21,043 nt of DNA from Streptomyces rubellomurinus (GCF_000961885.1 NZ_JZKH01000113.1:1-21043), one strand, 5' to 3'. Positions 9,884 to 16,494 are shown, counted from the stretch's first letter. The notes: generated by a model from the letters alone, not told the origin. Made by a program: numbers and translations.

Positions 9884-11350
9884 TCAGGTCTGCGCCGCAC
9901 CCTGCGCCGCACCGTCGGTCGCGGCCTGCGCGGCCTGCGCCGACGCGGTCCCGGGACGCTTGCGCTCCACCCAGCCCTCGATGTTGCGCTGCTGCGCCCG
10001 GCTCACGCCGAGCGCGCCCGGCGGGACGTCGGAGGTGATCACCGAGCCGGCCGCGGTGTAGGCGCCGTCACCGACCGTGACCGGGGCGATGAACATGTTG
10101 TCCGAGCCGGTCCGGCAGTGCGCGCCGATGACCGTGCGGTGCTTGCGCACGCCGTCGTAGTTCACGGTGACCGAGGCGGCGCCGACGTTGGTGCCCTCGC
10201 CGATGGTGGCGTCCCCGATGTAGGAGAGGTGCGGCACCTTGGCGCCCTCGCCCAGCTCGGAGTTCTTCACCTCGACGTAGGTGCCGACCTTCGCCTTGCG
10301 GGCCAGCTTCGCCCCCGGCCGCAGGTAGGCGTACGGGCCGGTGACGGCGAGCTCGCCGATCTCGGCGCGCTCGGCCGTGGTGTTGCTCACACGGGCGCCG
10401 GCGCCGACCAGGGTGTCGGTCAGGGTCGAGTTCGGGCCCACCTCGCAGCCCTCGCCCAGGTGGGTGGCGCCGTGCAGCTGGGTGTTCGGCAGCACCACGG
10501 CGTCCGGCTCGAAGGTCACCTGCACGTCGAACCAGGTGGTCGCCGGGTCCACCACGGTGACGCCCGCGCGCATCGCCCGCTCCAGCAGGCGGTCGTTCAG
10601 CAGCCGACGGGCCTGCGCCAGCTGCACCCGGTCGTTGATGCCCAGGATGTCGCGGTGGTCCTCGGCCACCACGGCGCCCACCCGGTGGCCGGCCGTGCGC
10701 AGGATCGCCAGGGTGTCGGTCAGGTACTCCTCGCCCTGCGAGTTGTCCGTGGTCAGCTCGGCCAGCGCCTCGGCGAGCAGCTTGGCGTCGAAGGCGAAGA
10801 CGCCCGAGTTGATCTCGGCGATGGTGCGCTGGGTGTCGCTGGCGTCCCGCTCCTCGACGATCGCGGCGACGGCGCCGTCCTCGTCCCGCAGGATCCGGCC
10901 GTAGCCGAACGGCTCGGGGACGACGGCGGTCAGCACGGTGACGCCGTTCTGCTGCGCCTCGTGCGAGGTCGCCAGCCGGTGCAGGGTCTCGCCGGTGAGC
11001 AGCGGGGAGTCCCCGGCGGTGACGATCACGGTGCCGTCCAGCGTCACGCCGTCCGCGGCCAGTGCCTCCAGCGCCGTCCGCACGGCGTGCCCGGTGCCCT
11101 TCTGCTCCTCCTGCACCACCGGACGCGCGGCCGGGTGGTGCGCGGCCAGGTGCTCGACGACCTGCTCGCGCTGGTGCCCGACGACCACCACGAGGTGACC
11201 GGGGGTCAGTTCACCGGCCGCCGAGACGGCGTGGCCCACCAGGGAGCGTCCGCACACCTCGTGCAGCACCTTGGGCAGCTTGTTCGACTTCATCCGGGTC
11301 CCGCCACCGGCGGCGAGCACGACAACGGCGGCAAGCGACTTGGCACCCAA
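9884..11350 (-). CDS. glmU: bifunctional UDP-N-acetylglucosamine pyrophosphorylase / glucosamine-1-phosphate N-acetyltransferase
   Basis: Makes UDP-GlcNAc for peptidoglycan in two steps. The N-terminal uridyltransferase opens with VVVLAAGGGTRMKSNKLPKV (nucleotide-binding loop with Arg19 and Lys21; the commoner loop residue Glu is Gly here, an accepted variant). The C-terminal left-handed beta-helix acetyltransferase has YLRPGAKLARKAKVGTYVEVK, predicted catalytic His374 in VPHLSYIGD, and NVGAASVTVNYDG. The tail is Ala/Gln-rich. The start is most likely TTG at 11350, giving 488 aa, because GAGGAG at 11358-11363 lies seven bases upstream. The in-frame GTG at 11374 has no ribosome binding site and would put that GAGGAG inside the gene. 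tRNA-Gln lies upstream on the same strand. Confidence 0.96.
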   Translation of the reverse strand: MGAKSLAAVVVLAAGGGTRMKSNKLPKVLHEVCGRSLVGHAVSAAGELTPGHLVVVVGHQREQVVEHLAAHHPAARPVVQEEQKGTGHAVRTALEALAADGVTLDGTVIVTAGDSPLLTGETLHRLATSHEAQQNGVTVLTAVVPEPFGYGRILRDEDGAVAAIVEERDASDTQRTIAEINSGVFAFDAKLLAEALAELTTDNSQGEEYLTDTLAILRTAGHRVGAVVAEDHRDILGINDRVQLAQARRLLNDRLLERAMRAGVTVVDPATTWFDVQVTFEPDAVVLPNTQLHGATHLGEGCEVGPNSTLTDTLVGAGARVSNTTAERAEIGELAVTGPYAYLRPGAKLARKAKVGTYVEVKNSELGEGAKVPHLSYIGDATIGEGTNVGAASVTVNYDGVRKHRTVIGAHCRTGSDNMFIAPVTVGDGAYTAAGSVITSDVPPGALGVSRAQQRNIEGWVERKRPGTASAQAAQAATDGAAQGAAQT

Positions 11351-11357
11351 GGGGAGG

Positions 11358-11363
11358 CTCCTC
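11358..11363 (-). promoter_or_regulatory. ribosome binding site deciding the glmU start
   Basis: GAGGAG on the minus strand, seven bases before the TTG at 11350. It is the only good Shine-Dalgarno match near the beginning of glmU and argues for a TTG rather than a GTG start. Confidence 0.7.
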
Positions 11364-11387
11364 AGTAGGTTCACAGCGAGGGCAGAG

Positions 11388-11424
11388 CGGCCAGGGGCGC
11401 GGATCCGCACAGATGCCCTGGCCG
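11388..11424 (-). terminator. inverted repeat between tRNA-Gln and glmU
   Basis: Arms CGGCCAGGG (11388-11396) and CCCTGGCCG (11416-11424) are perfectly complementary. The loop contains a second palindrome, GCGGATCCGC (11399-11408). It could end the tRNA-Gln transcript or form the glmU leader. Confidence 0.45.
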
Positions 11425-11499
11425 TTCGAGGATAGTGCGAGGCTACCTGCGGGAACGCCGGGGCCTCGGCCCGCGGATGTCCGCCCCTGGCCGTTCGGA

Positions 11500-11573
11500 T
11501 GGCTCCCGGAGGAGGATTCGAACCCCCATAAGCTGGACCAAAACCAGCTGTCCTGCCCTTAGACGATCCGGGA
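11500..11573 (-). tRNA. tRNA-Gln (anticodon TTG)
   Basis: On the minus strand the acceptor arms are TCCCGGA (11573-11567) and TCCGGGA (11510-11504), with discriminator G and an encoded CCA (11502-11500). The anticodon arm GCTGG-TTTTGGT-CCAGC gives anticodon TTG, reading CAA. The T-arm has the usual GGTTCGAATCC. It lies 149 bp upstream of glmU in the same orientation. Confidence 0.95.
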
Positions 11574-11909
11574 CCGCGCACCCGCTCGCAGGACTCCCGG
11601 CGGCGCGCTCGCCCAAGACTACGGGTTGGCGCGGCTCACATCTACCACCTGTCGCCAACCGCCCCCGCCGCTCCCGGCCGTGGTCGCGGGGCGCGCGGCG
11701 AGGGGCCCGCGGCGGCCCGTCCCCCGATCGGGTGCGACCGGCCCGCTCACCGGACGGGCCCCGGGTTCATCCATCCAGTCGGGTGAATTCACTCAAGCGC
11801 CGCGCGGCGGTGTGTTCCCCTGGCGACGGAGCGCAACCTACGATGCCGTAGGTTACGCCGACGTAGCCTCCGCTCCTCTCCCGTACCGGGACGCCGCAAA
11901 GGGACGCCC
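11574..11909. other. 336-bp divergent region between tRNA-Gln and the desaturase
   Basis: Holds the presumed tRNA-Gln promoter on the minus side, a 10-bp palindrome GTGAATTCAC at 11783-11792, and the paired TACG-N4-CGTA palindromes at 11835-11865. No gene is supported here. It is clearly richer in A and T near 11780-11870 than the flanking coding DNA, as expected of a regulatory region. Confidence 0.6.
11835..11865 (+). promoter_or_regulatory. two tandem TACG-N4-CGTA palindromes upstream of the desaturase
   Basis: Site 1 (11835-11854) is the perfect inverted repeat AACCTACGATGCCGTAGGTT, eight-base arms around ATGC. Site 2 (core 11854-11865) is TACGCCGACGTA, sharing one base with site 1. Their centres are 15 bp apart. 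They end about 45 bp before the desaturase start. The encoded TetR downstream is the obvious candidate ligand; TACGAT at 11839-11844 could be a -10 element covered by it. The binding partner is inferred. Confidence 0.65.
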
Positions 11910-12914
11910 ATGACCATCCAGGCAGGCGAGACGCGCGCGGGGAACGCCGCGTCCCCCACCCCACCCGCCGACACCGCCGCCGATCCGACCGCCGACGCCG
12001 CCACCCAGCTGTCCGCCACCCGCGGCGGGGAGCGGCAGGGCCAGGCCGAGCGGATCGCGCTCCTGCTGTTCATCCTCGTGCCGTTCGCCGCCCTGCTGGC
12101 CGCCGTCCCGGTGGCCTGGGGGCACGGGCTGGGGTGGACGGACGTCGCGATCGCCGTCGTCATGTACTTCCTCACCTGCCACGGTGTCACCGTGGGCTAC
12201 CACCGCTACTTCACCCACGGCGCGTTCAAGGCCTCCCGCCCGATCAGGCTCGCCCTGGCGATCGCCGGCAGCCTGGCCGTCGAGGGCCCGCTGGTGCGCT
12301 GGGTGGCGGACCACCGCCGGCACCACCGGTTCAGCGACAAGGAGGGCGACCCGCACTCCCCGTGGCGCTACGGCGAGAGCGTCCCGGCGCTGATGAAGGG
12401 CCTGTGGTGGGCGCACATGGGCTGGTTGTTCGACGAGGAGCAGACCTCGCAGCTCAAGTACGCCCCCGACCTGGTCCGGGACCCGGCCATAAGGCGGATC
12501 TCCCGGCTGTTCTGGCTCTGGACCCTGATCTCCCTGCTGCTGCCCCCGCTGGTCGGCGGCCTGGTGACGCTCTCGTGGCAGGGCGCGCTGTCCGCCTTCT
12601 TCTGGGGCTCGCTGGTCCGGGTCGCGCTGCTGCACCACGTCACCTGGTCGATCAACTCGATCTGCCACGCGGTCGGCCGGCGCCCGTTCCGCTCCCGGGA
12701 CCGCTCCGGCAACGTCTGGTGGCTGGCCGTGCTGTCCTGCGGCGAGTCCTGGCACAACCTGCACCACGCCGACCCGACCGCGGCCCGGCACGGGGTCCTG
12801 CGCGGACAGATCGACTCCTCGGCCCGGCTGATCCGCTGGTTCGAGCTGGCCGGCTGGGTCCGGGACGTCCGGTGGCCGGACGCTCAGCGGATCGCCGCCC
12901 GCCGCGCCGCATGA
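11910..12914 (+). CDS. acyl-CoA desaturase (delta-9 type), membrane di-iron
   Basis: Introduces a cis double bond into acyl chains, tuning membrane fluidity. It is 334 aa. All three histidine boxes of the membrane desaturase family are present: HRYFTH (98-103), HRRHH (135-139) and HNLHH (282-286). Two hydrophobic hairpins lie at about 48-92 and 197-240, as expected for an integral membrane enzyme. The N-terminal 45 residues are an Ala/Thr/Pro-rich tail. The ATG at 11910 has AAGGGA a few bases upstream. The C-terminal GESWHNLHHADP and RWFELAGWVRDVRWP segments are typical of the acyl-CoA/stearoyl-CoA-like bacterial group. A TetR gene follows 26 bp downstream, so the two probably form a regulated pair. 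Confidence 0.94.
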   Translation: MTIQAGETRAGNAASPTPPADTAADPTADAATQLSATRGGERQGQAERIALLLFILVPFAALLAAVPVAWGHGLGWTDVAIAVVMYFLTCHGVTVGYHRYFTHGAFKASRPIRLALAIAGSLAVEGPLVRWVADHRRHHRFSDKEGDPHSPWRYGESVPALMKGLWWAHMGWLFDEEQTSQLKYAPDLVRDPAIRRISRLFWLWTLISLLLPPLVGGLVTLSWQGALSAFFWGSLVRVALLHHVTWSINSICHAVGRRPFRSRDRSGNVWWLAVLSCGESWHNLHHADPTAARHGVLRGQIDSSARLIRWFELAGWVRDVRWPDAQRIAARRAA

Positions 12915-12940
12915 GGCGGCGCTTCCAGCATGATGTAGGG

Positions 12941-13726
12941 GTGAACGGGAGCAGCGCAGACAGCACAGGCGGTCACCTCAGCGCGCGGACGGACGCGGCG
13001 CCCGATGCGGCGCCGGTCCGTCCGCGCGCCGCTGCACCGGAGGGCGGGGCGGCCGACCGGCGCCCCGGGAGCGACGGTCCGGCCGCCGCCCCCGCACCGC
13101 GCCGCCGCGGCGGCCGGGTCCGGATGACCGGCAAGCAGCGGCGGGAGCAGCTGCTGGAGATCGGCCGGACGGTCTTCGCGGAGCGCGGCTACGACGGCAC
13201 CTCGGTGGAGGAGATCGCGGAGCGCGCCGGGGTCTCCAAGCCGGTGGTGTACGAGCACTTCGGCGGCAAGGAGGGGCTGTACGCGGTGGTGGTGGACCGC
13301 GAGATGCAGCTGCTGCTGGACATGGTGACCGGCGCGCTGACCGGCGGGCACTCGCGCGAACTGCTGGAGCAGGCGGCGTTCGCGCTGATGGACTACATCG
13401 ACACCTCGACGGACGGCTTCCGGATCCTGGTCCGGGACTCGCCGGTGGCGCAGTCGACCGGCACCTTCGCCTCGCTGATCAGCGACATCGCCACCCAGGT
13501 CGAGGACATCCTCGGCCTGGAGTTCAAGTCCCGCGGCTTCGACGCCCGGCTGGCCCCGATGTACTCGCAGATGCTGGTCGGGATGGTCGCGCTGACCGGC
13601 CAGTGGTGGCTGGAGGTCCGCAAGCCGGACAAGGCGACGGTGGCGGCGCACCTGGTGAACCTGGCCTGGCACGGGCTGGAGGGCCTGGAGCGGCACCCGA
13701 GGCTCGTCGGCGAGCGCACGGGCTGA
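12941..13726 (+). CDS. TetR-family regulator, probable lipid/desaturase regulator
   Basis: A 261-aa DNA-binding protein. A long Ala/Pro/Arg-rich N-terminal extension (1-61) precedes the TetR helix-turn-helix domain (about 64-112): REQLLEIGRTVFAERGYDGTSVEEIAERAGVSKPVVYEHFGGKEGLY. The C-terminal ligand/dimer domain runs to the end and contains DGFRILVRDSP and QWWLEVRKPDKATVAAHLVNLAW. The GTG at 12941 is chosen because the residues after it look like the start of relatives I recall; an ATG at 13124 would give the bare domain. CATGAT six bases before the GTG could be a -10 for a leaderless transcript. It sits 26 bp behind the desaturase, and likely represses it at the palindromes near 11850; this link is inference. 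Confidence 0.92.
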   Translation: MNGSSADSTGGHLSARTDAAPDAAPVRPRAAAPEGGAADRRPGSDGPAAAPAPRRRGGRVRMTGKQRREQLLEIGRTVFAERGYDGTSVEEIAERAGVSKPVVYEHFGGKEGLYAVVVDREMQLLLDMVTGALTGGHSRELLEQAAFALMDYIDTSTDGFRILVRDSPVAQSTGTFASLISDIATQVEDILGLEFKSRGFDARLAPMYSQMLVGMVALTGQWWLEVRKPDKATVAAHLVNLAWHGLEGLERHPRLVGERTG

Positions 13727-13740
13727 GCCCGCGCCGGGCT
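13726..13740 (+). terminator. short hairpin at the end of the TetR gene
   Basis: AGCCCG (13726-13731) and CGGGCT (13735-13740) pair around a three-base loop, starting on the last base of the stop codon. It is weak and could be chance in this GC-rich DNA. Confidence 0.3.
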
Positions 13741-13751
13741 CCCTGTCAGCG

Positions 13752-13795
13752 CTTGGCCCCGGCCTACTTGGCCCCGGCCTGCTTGACCCCGACCG
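13752..13795. repeat. 15-bp tandem repeat across the tam stop codon
   Basis: CTTGGCCCCGGCCT occurs at 13752-13765 and again at 13767-13780, and a decayed copy (CTTGACCCCGACCG) follows from 13782. On the coding (minus) strand the units encode KQAG / AKxAG-type residues. The tam TAG stop lies inside the repeat. Confidence 0.7.
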
Positions 13796-14567
13796 CGAAG
13801 ATCCGCCGGAACGGGAACACCGTCCCGTACGGCCCCGCCGGGTAGGCCTCGCGCAGCAGCCGCCCGTACTCGGCGAGGAAGGCGGCCCGGTCGGCCGGGT
13901 CGGTGAGCCGGGTGAGGACCGGGCGCAGGGCGCTGCCCTTGACCCACTCCAGGACGGGCTCCGGCCCCGCCAGCAGGGTGGAGTAGGTGGTCTCCCAGAC
14001 GTCGGGCCGGCAGCCGGCGGCGGCCAGGGCGTCGAGGTAGCGCTCGGGCGGGTGGACGCCGGCGCGGACGGCCCCCGTGCCGAGCGCGTCGCGCCAGCGG
14101 GCGCTGCGGCGCAGGTCGGCGAGCAGGGTGTGGCTGGGGGCGTCGAAGTTGCCGGGCACCTGGAAGGCGAGGACCCCGCCGGGTTCGAGGGCGTCGGCCC
14201 AGCGCGGCAGCAGCGCCAGGTGCCCGTCCACCCACTGCAGGGTGGCGTTGGAGACGATCAGGTCGGGCCGCACCGGGGCCGGGTCGTAGTCGCGGGCGTC
14301 GGCGAGCAGGTACGCGGCGGTGGGCTCGCCCTCGGTACGGGCGGTGGCGAGCATCGGGGCGGAGCTGTCGACGCCGGTGAGGCGGGCGTGCGGCCAGCGC
14401 TCGCGCAGGGCGGCGGTGGAGTTGCCGGGGCCGCAGCCGATGTCGATCACCACCTCGGCGCCCGGGTGCGGGAGGGCGGGGACCCGGGCCAGCAGCTCGT
14501 GCAGCGGGCGGGTCCGTTCGTCGGCGAAGCGCAAGTACTGGGTCGGGTCCCAGACGGGAGCGGCCAT
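13764..14567 (-). CDS. tam: trans-aconitate 2-methyltransferase
   Basis: Methylates trans-aconitate, a spontaneous by-product of cis-aconitate that inhibits aconitase, using S-adenosylmethionine. It is 267 aa. The N-terminal WDPTQYLRFADERTRPLHELLARVP is diagnostic for Tam. SAM-binding motif I is VVIDIGCGPGNST (about 39-51), followed by the acidic motif II Asp in LTGVDSSAPML. SNATLQWVDGH and QVPGNFDAPSH are also family-specific. The ATG at 14567 has an AGAGGTG site just upstream. It is divergent from the MarR gene tamR across a 110-bp operator region. The C-terminus is repetitive; the TAG stop sits in a tandem repeat. Confidence 0.95.
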   Translation of the reverse strand: MAAPVWDPTQYLRFADERTRPLHELLARVPALPHPGAEVVIDIGCGPGNSTAALRERWPHARLTGVDSSAPMLATARTEGEPTAAYLLADARDYDPAPVRPDLIVSNATLQWVDGHLALLPRWADALEPGGVLAFQVPGNFDAPSHTLLADLRRSARWRDALGTGAVRAGVHPPERYLDALAAAGCRPDVWETTYSTLLAGPEPVLEWVKGSALRPVLTRLTDPADRAAFLAEYGRLLREAYPAGPYGTVFPFRRIFAVGVKQAGAK

Positions 14568-14584
14568 GGCTCACCTCTCAGGTA

Positions 14585-14598
14585 TCTCGACATCAAGA
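14585..14598. promoter_or_regulatory. TamR operator site A
   Basis: TCTCGA-CA-TCAAGA, an imperfect palindrome of the form TCTYGA-N2-TCRAGA. It lies between the predicted tam promoter and the tam start. It matches site B at 12 of 14 positions, 41 bp away. Confidence 0.7.
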
Positions 14599-14608
14599 TA
14601 TCTCCGTT

Positions 14609-14637
14609 AGCCTCACTGGCACATTTCTCGATGTCAA
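14609..14637 (-). promoter_or_regulatory. candidate tam promoter
   Basis: On the minus strand a perfect TTGACA (14637-14632), 17 bp, then GAGGCT (14614-14609). The -35 lies wholly inside operator site B, so TamR binding there should block RNA polymerase. The -10 match is weak. Confidence 0.45.
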
Positions 14638-14639
14638 GA
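14626..14639. promoter_or_regulatory. TamR operator site B
   Basis: TCTCGA-TG-TCAAGA, same consensus as site A. It overlaps the tam -35 and lies just upstream of the tamR -35, so one site could control both directions. Confidence 0.7.
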
Positions 14640-14642
14640 GAC

Positions 14643-14670
14643 TTCACATCGACACATCCACCGATACACT
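14643..14670 (+). promoter_or_regulatory. candidate leaderless tamR promoter
   Basis: TTCACA (14643-14648), 16 bp, TACACT (14665-14670), then seven bases to the ATG at 14678. This spacing places the transcription start at or within a base or two of the ATG, and no Shine-Dalgarno sequence precedes it, as in known leaderless actinobacterial genes. Confidence 0.55.
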
Positions 14671-14677
14671 GATCGTC

Positions 14678-15175
14678 ATGGAGGACGAGGTCGACAGGCT
14701 GGTCGCAGCGTGGCGCCGAGAGCGCCCCGACCTCGACGTGGAGCCGCTCGAAGTGCTCAGCCGGGTCAGCCGGCTGGCCCGGCACCTGGACCGCGCCCGC
14801 CGCACCGCCTTCGCCGAGCACGGCCTGGAACCCTGGGAGTTCGACGTGCTGACCGCCCTTCGGCGGGCCGGCTCCCCGTACCAGCTCTCCCCCGGCCAAC
14901 TGCTCACCCAGACCCTGGTCACCTCCGGGACCATGACCAACCGGATCGACCGCCTCACCGGCAAGGGCCTGGTCAAGCGCCTGCCCGACCCGGACGACCG
15001 GCGCGGCGTGCTCGTCCGGCTCACCGACGACGGGCGGGACCGCGCCGACCAGGCGCTCGCCGGACTGCTCGTGCACGAGCGCGAACTGCTGGCCCAGCTG
15101 ACCCCCGGCCAGCAGGGCGAACTCGCCGGACTGCTCCGGCTGCTGGTCGCCCCGTTCGACAACATCCCGGGCTGA
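14678..15175 (+). CDS. tamR: MarR-family regulator TamR
   Basis: A 165-aa winged-helix dimer. An N-terminal helix (1-20) precedes the MarR core, a feature of the UrtR-type subgroup; Trp12 in this helix is of the kind used for ligand binding there. The core has EPWEFDVLTALRRAG, the recognition region TLVTSGTMTNRIDRLTGKGLV (about 80-99) and the wing DPDDRRGVLVRLT (104-116). Divergent pairing with tam matches the TamR system described in Streptomyces coelicolor, where TamR binds aconitates and citrate and controls tam, its own gene and TCA-cycle genes. The two near-identical palindromes in the intergenic DNA support this. Function here is inferred by homology and context. Confidence 0.92.
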   Translation: MEDEVDRLVAAWRRERPDLDVEPLEVLSRVSRLARHLDRARRTAFAEHGLEPWEFDVLTALRRAGSPYQLSPGQLLTQTLVTSGTMTNRIDRLTGKGLVKRLPDPDDRRGVLVRLTDDGRDRADQALAGLLVHERELLAQLTPGQQGELAGLLRLLVAPFDNIPG

Positions 15176-15197
15176 GGGCCTGCGGGGCCGTGCCCGC

Positions 15198-16211
15198 TCA
15201 GCCCCGCTCGGCGGCGCCCGCCACCGACTGCGGCGGCGCCGGGACGGCCGGCTCGGCCGGGCCGACCCCGGCCCGGCGGGCCACCGCGACGGCCGCCAGC
15301 GTGGAGTGCACCCCGAGCTTGCCCAGCACGTTCTGCATGTGGGTCCGGACGGTGTGCGGCGACAGGTACAGCCGCTCGGCGACGGCCTGCCGGCCGAGAC
15401 CCGCGACCATGCAGCGCAGGATCTGCTTCTCCCTCGGCGTGAGGGTGTCCACCAGCCGCTCGCTCTCGGTGCGGTCGCGCCGGGCGGTGGTCAGCTCCCG
15501 GATCACCCCGGTCAGCAGGGCCGGCGGCAGGTGCGTCTCGTCCCGCAGCACGCCGCGGATCACCGCCAGCAACCGGGCCAGCGAACTCTCCTTGGCCACC
15601 CACCCGGCGGCGCCCGCGTGCAGGGCGCGGGCGGCGCGGTGCGGGTCGTCGGCGACGGCCAGGACGACGGCGCGCAGCCCGGGGTGGGCGCGGCGCAGCC
15701 GGCCGAGCAGGGTGATGCCGTCCGGCGCCGGGGCGACGGGTCTGAGCTGGTCCGGGCGGTGCTGCGGGAGGCGGTCGGGGCGCTCGTCGAACAGCGGGCG
15801 GGCGCCGGGCGGCGGCGCCGACACAGCCGCGGGCGGCAGGGCCGGGCGGCGGGGCTGCGGCACGGCCGGGGCGGGGCGGCGGCGGACGGCCGGCTGTCCC
15901 GGCTGACCGGCCGCCGGGCCCGGCTGCGGGGGGTGCGCCGTCCGGGCCGCCGGGGCGGCCTGGTTCGTCTGCGCCGCCTGTGCCGCCTGTGCCGCGACTG
16001 CCGCCTGTGCTGCCTGCGCGCCGAGGTCGGCGTCGACCAGCACCACGTCGTAGGCCCGGCCCTCGGTGGCGGCCCGCTCCAGCGCCCGCTCGGCGGCGGC
16101 CGCGCTGCCGGCCGCGCCCACCTCCACGTCCGGCTCGGCGGCGAGCGCCGCGGCCAGCGCCTCGGCGAAGATCCGGTGGTCGTCGACCACCAGGACGCGG
16201 ATCCGCCCCAT
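15198..16211 (-). CDS. NarL/LuxR-type response regulator with a split receiver
   Basis: A 337-aa DNA-binding regulator, where NarL-type proteins are usually about 210-230. The receiver starts normally: VLVVDDHRIFAEAL with Asp10/Asp11 and VVLVDADLG with predicted phospho-acceptor Asp60. An Ala/Gln- then Pro/Arg-rich stretch (about 65-163) follows. The receiver then resumes at DGITLLGRLRRAHPGLRAVVL, with Lys207 in GWVAKES. The conserved Thr/Ser position looks like Ala185. The LuxR helix-turn-helix is at about 254-315: LTPREKQILRCMVAGLGRQAVAERLYLSPHTVRTHMQNVLGKL. The ATG at 16211 has AGGGGGA upstream. It follows galE on the same strand and converges with tamR; no kinase adjoins it. Confidence 0.93.
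   Translation of the reverse strand: MGRIRVLVVDDHRIFAEALAAALAAEPDVEVGAAGSAAAAERALERAATEGRAYDVVLVDADLGAQAAQAAVAAQAAQAAQTNQAAPAARTAHPPQPGPAAGQPGQPAVRRRPAPAVPQPRRPALPPAAVSAPPPGARPLFDERPDRLPQHRPDQLRPVAPAPDGITLLGRLRRAHPGLRAVVLAVADDPHRAARALHAGAAGWVAKESSLARLLAVIRGVLRDETHLPPALLTGVIRELTTARRDRTESERLVDTLTPREKQILRCMVAGLGRQAVAERLYLSPHTVRTHMQNVLGKLGVHSTLAAVAVARRAGVGPAEPAVPAPPQSVAGAAERG
15970..16023. repeat. 9-bp tandem repeats inside the response regulator gene
   Basis: Six consecutive nine-base units (starting 15970, 15979, 15988, 15997, 16006, 16015), mostly variants of TGTGCCGCC on the plus strand. On the coding strand they encode AQA/AQAAVA-type Ala-Gln runs at the start of the receiver insertion. Confidence 0.8.
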
Positions 16212-16420
16212 CGTCAGTTCCCCCTGCTCAGACCATCCCCGCCAGCCCGGAGCCGACCCGGTCCGGCCCCGGGGCCCGTCGTCGAGCCCCCGCCCGCAGG
16301 GCGGCGCCGGGGCCCGGGCGCTGCCGATACCGCCCTCAGGGTACGGGCCGGGAAAGACGCTCGTGGTGGTTTGGTGAAGTTTCGCCAGGAGGTGCGCGGG
16401 TGGCCGGAACCACCCCCTGT

Positions 16421-16479
16421 GCCGCTCCCCACCCGCGAACGGCGCGGGCGCCGCCCCCCGGGTGGGGAGCGGCGCCCGC
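16421..16479 (-). terminator. galE terminator with two alternative stems
   Basis: Stem A pairs 16421-16434 with 16460-16473 (14 perfect bp, GCCGCTCCCCACCC). Stem B pairs 16444-16454 with 16469-16479 (11 perfect bp, GCGGGCGCCGC). They share 16469-16473 and cannot both form. The structure starts 16 bases after the galE stop and precedes the response regulator gene on the same strand. Confidence 0.7.
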
Positions 16480-16494
16480 GGCGGTCGTCACGGC

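Noticed and set aside
11351..11374. GTG start for glmU at 11374
   Set aside because: No ribosome binding site upstream, while a strong one lies between it and the TTG at 11350.
13764..14567. Frameshift or pseudogene at the tam C-terminus
   Set aside because: The protein is full length with all motifs; the repeat-borne stop trims only a few tail residues.
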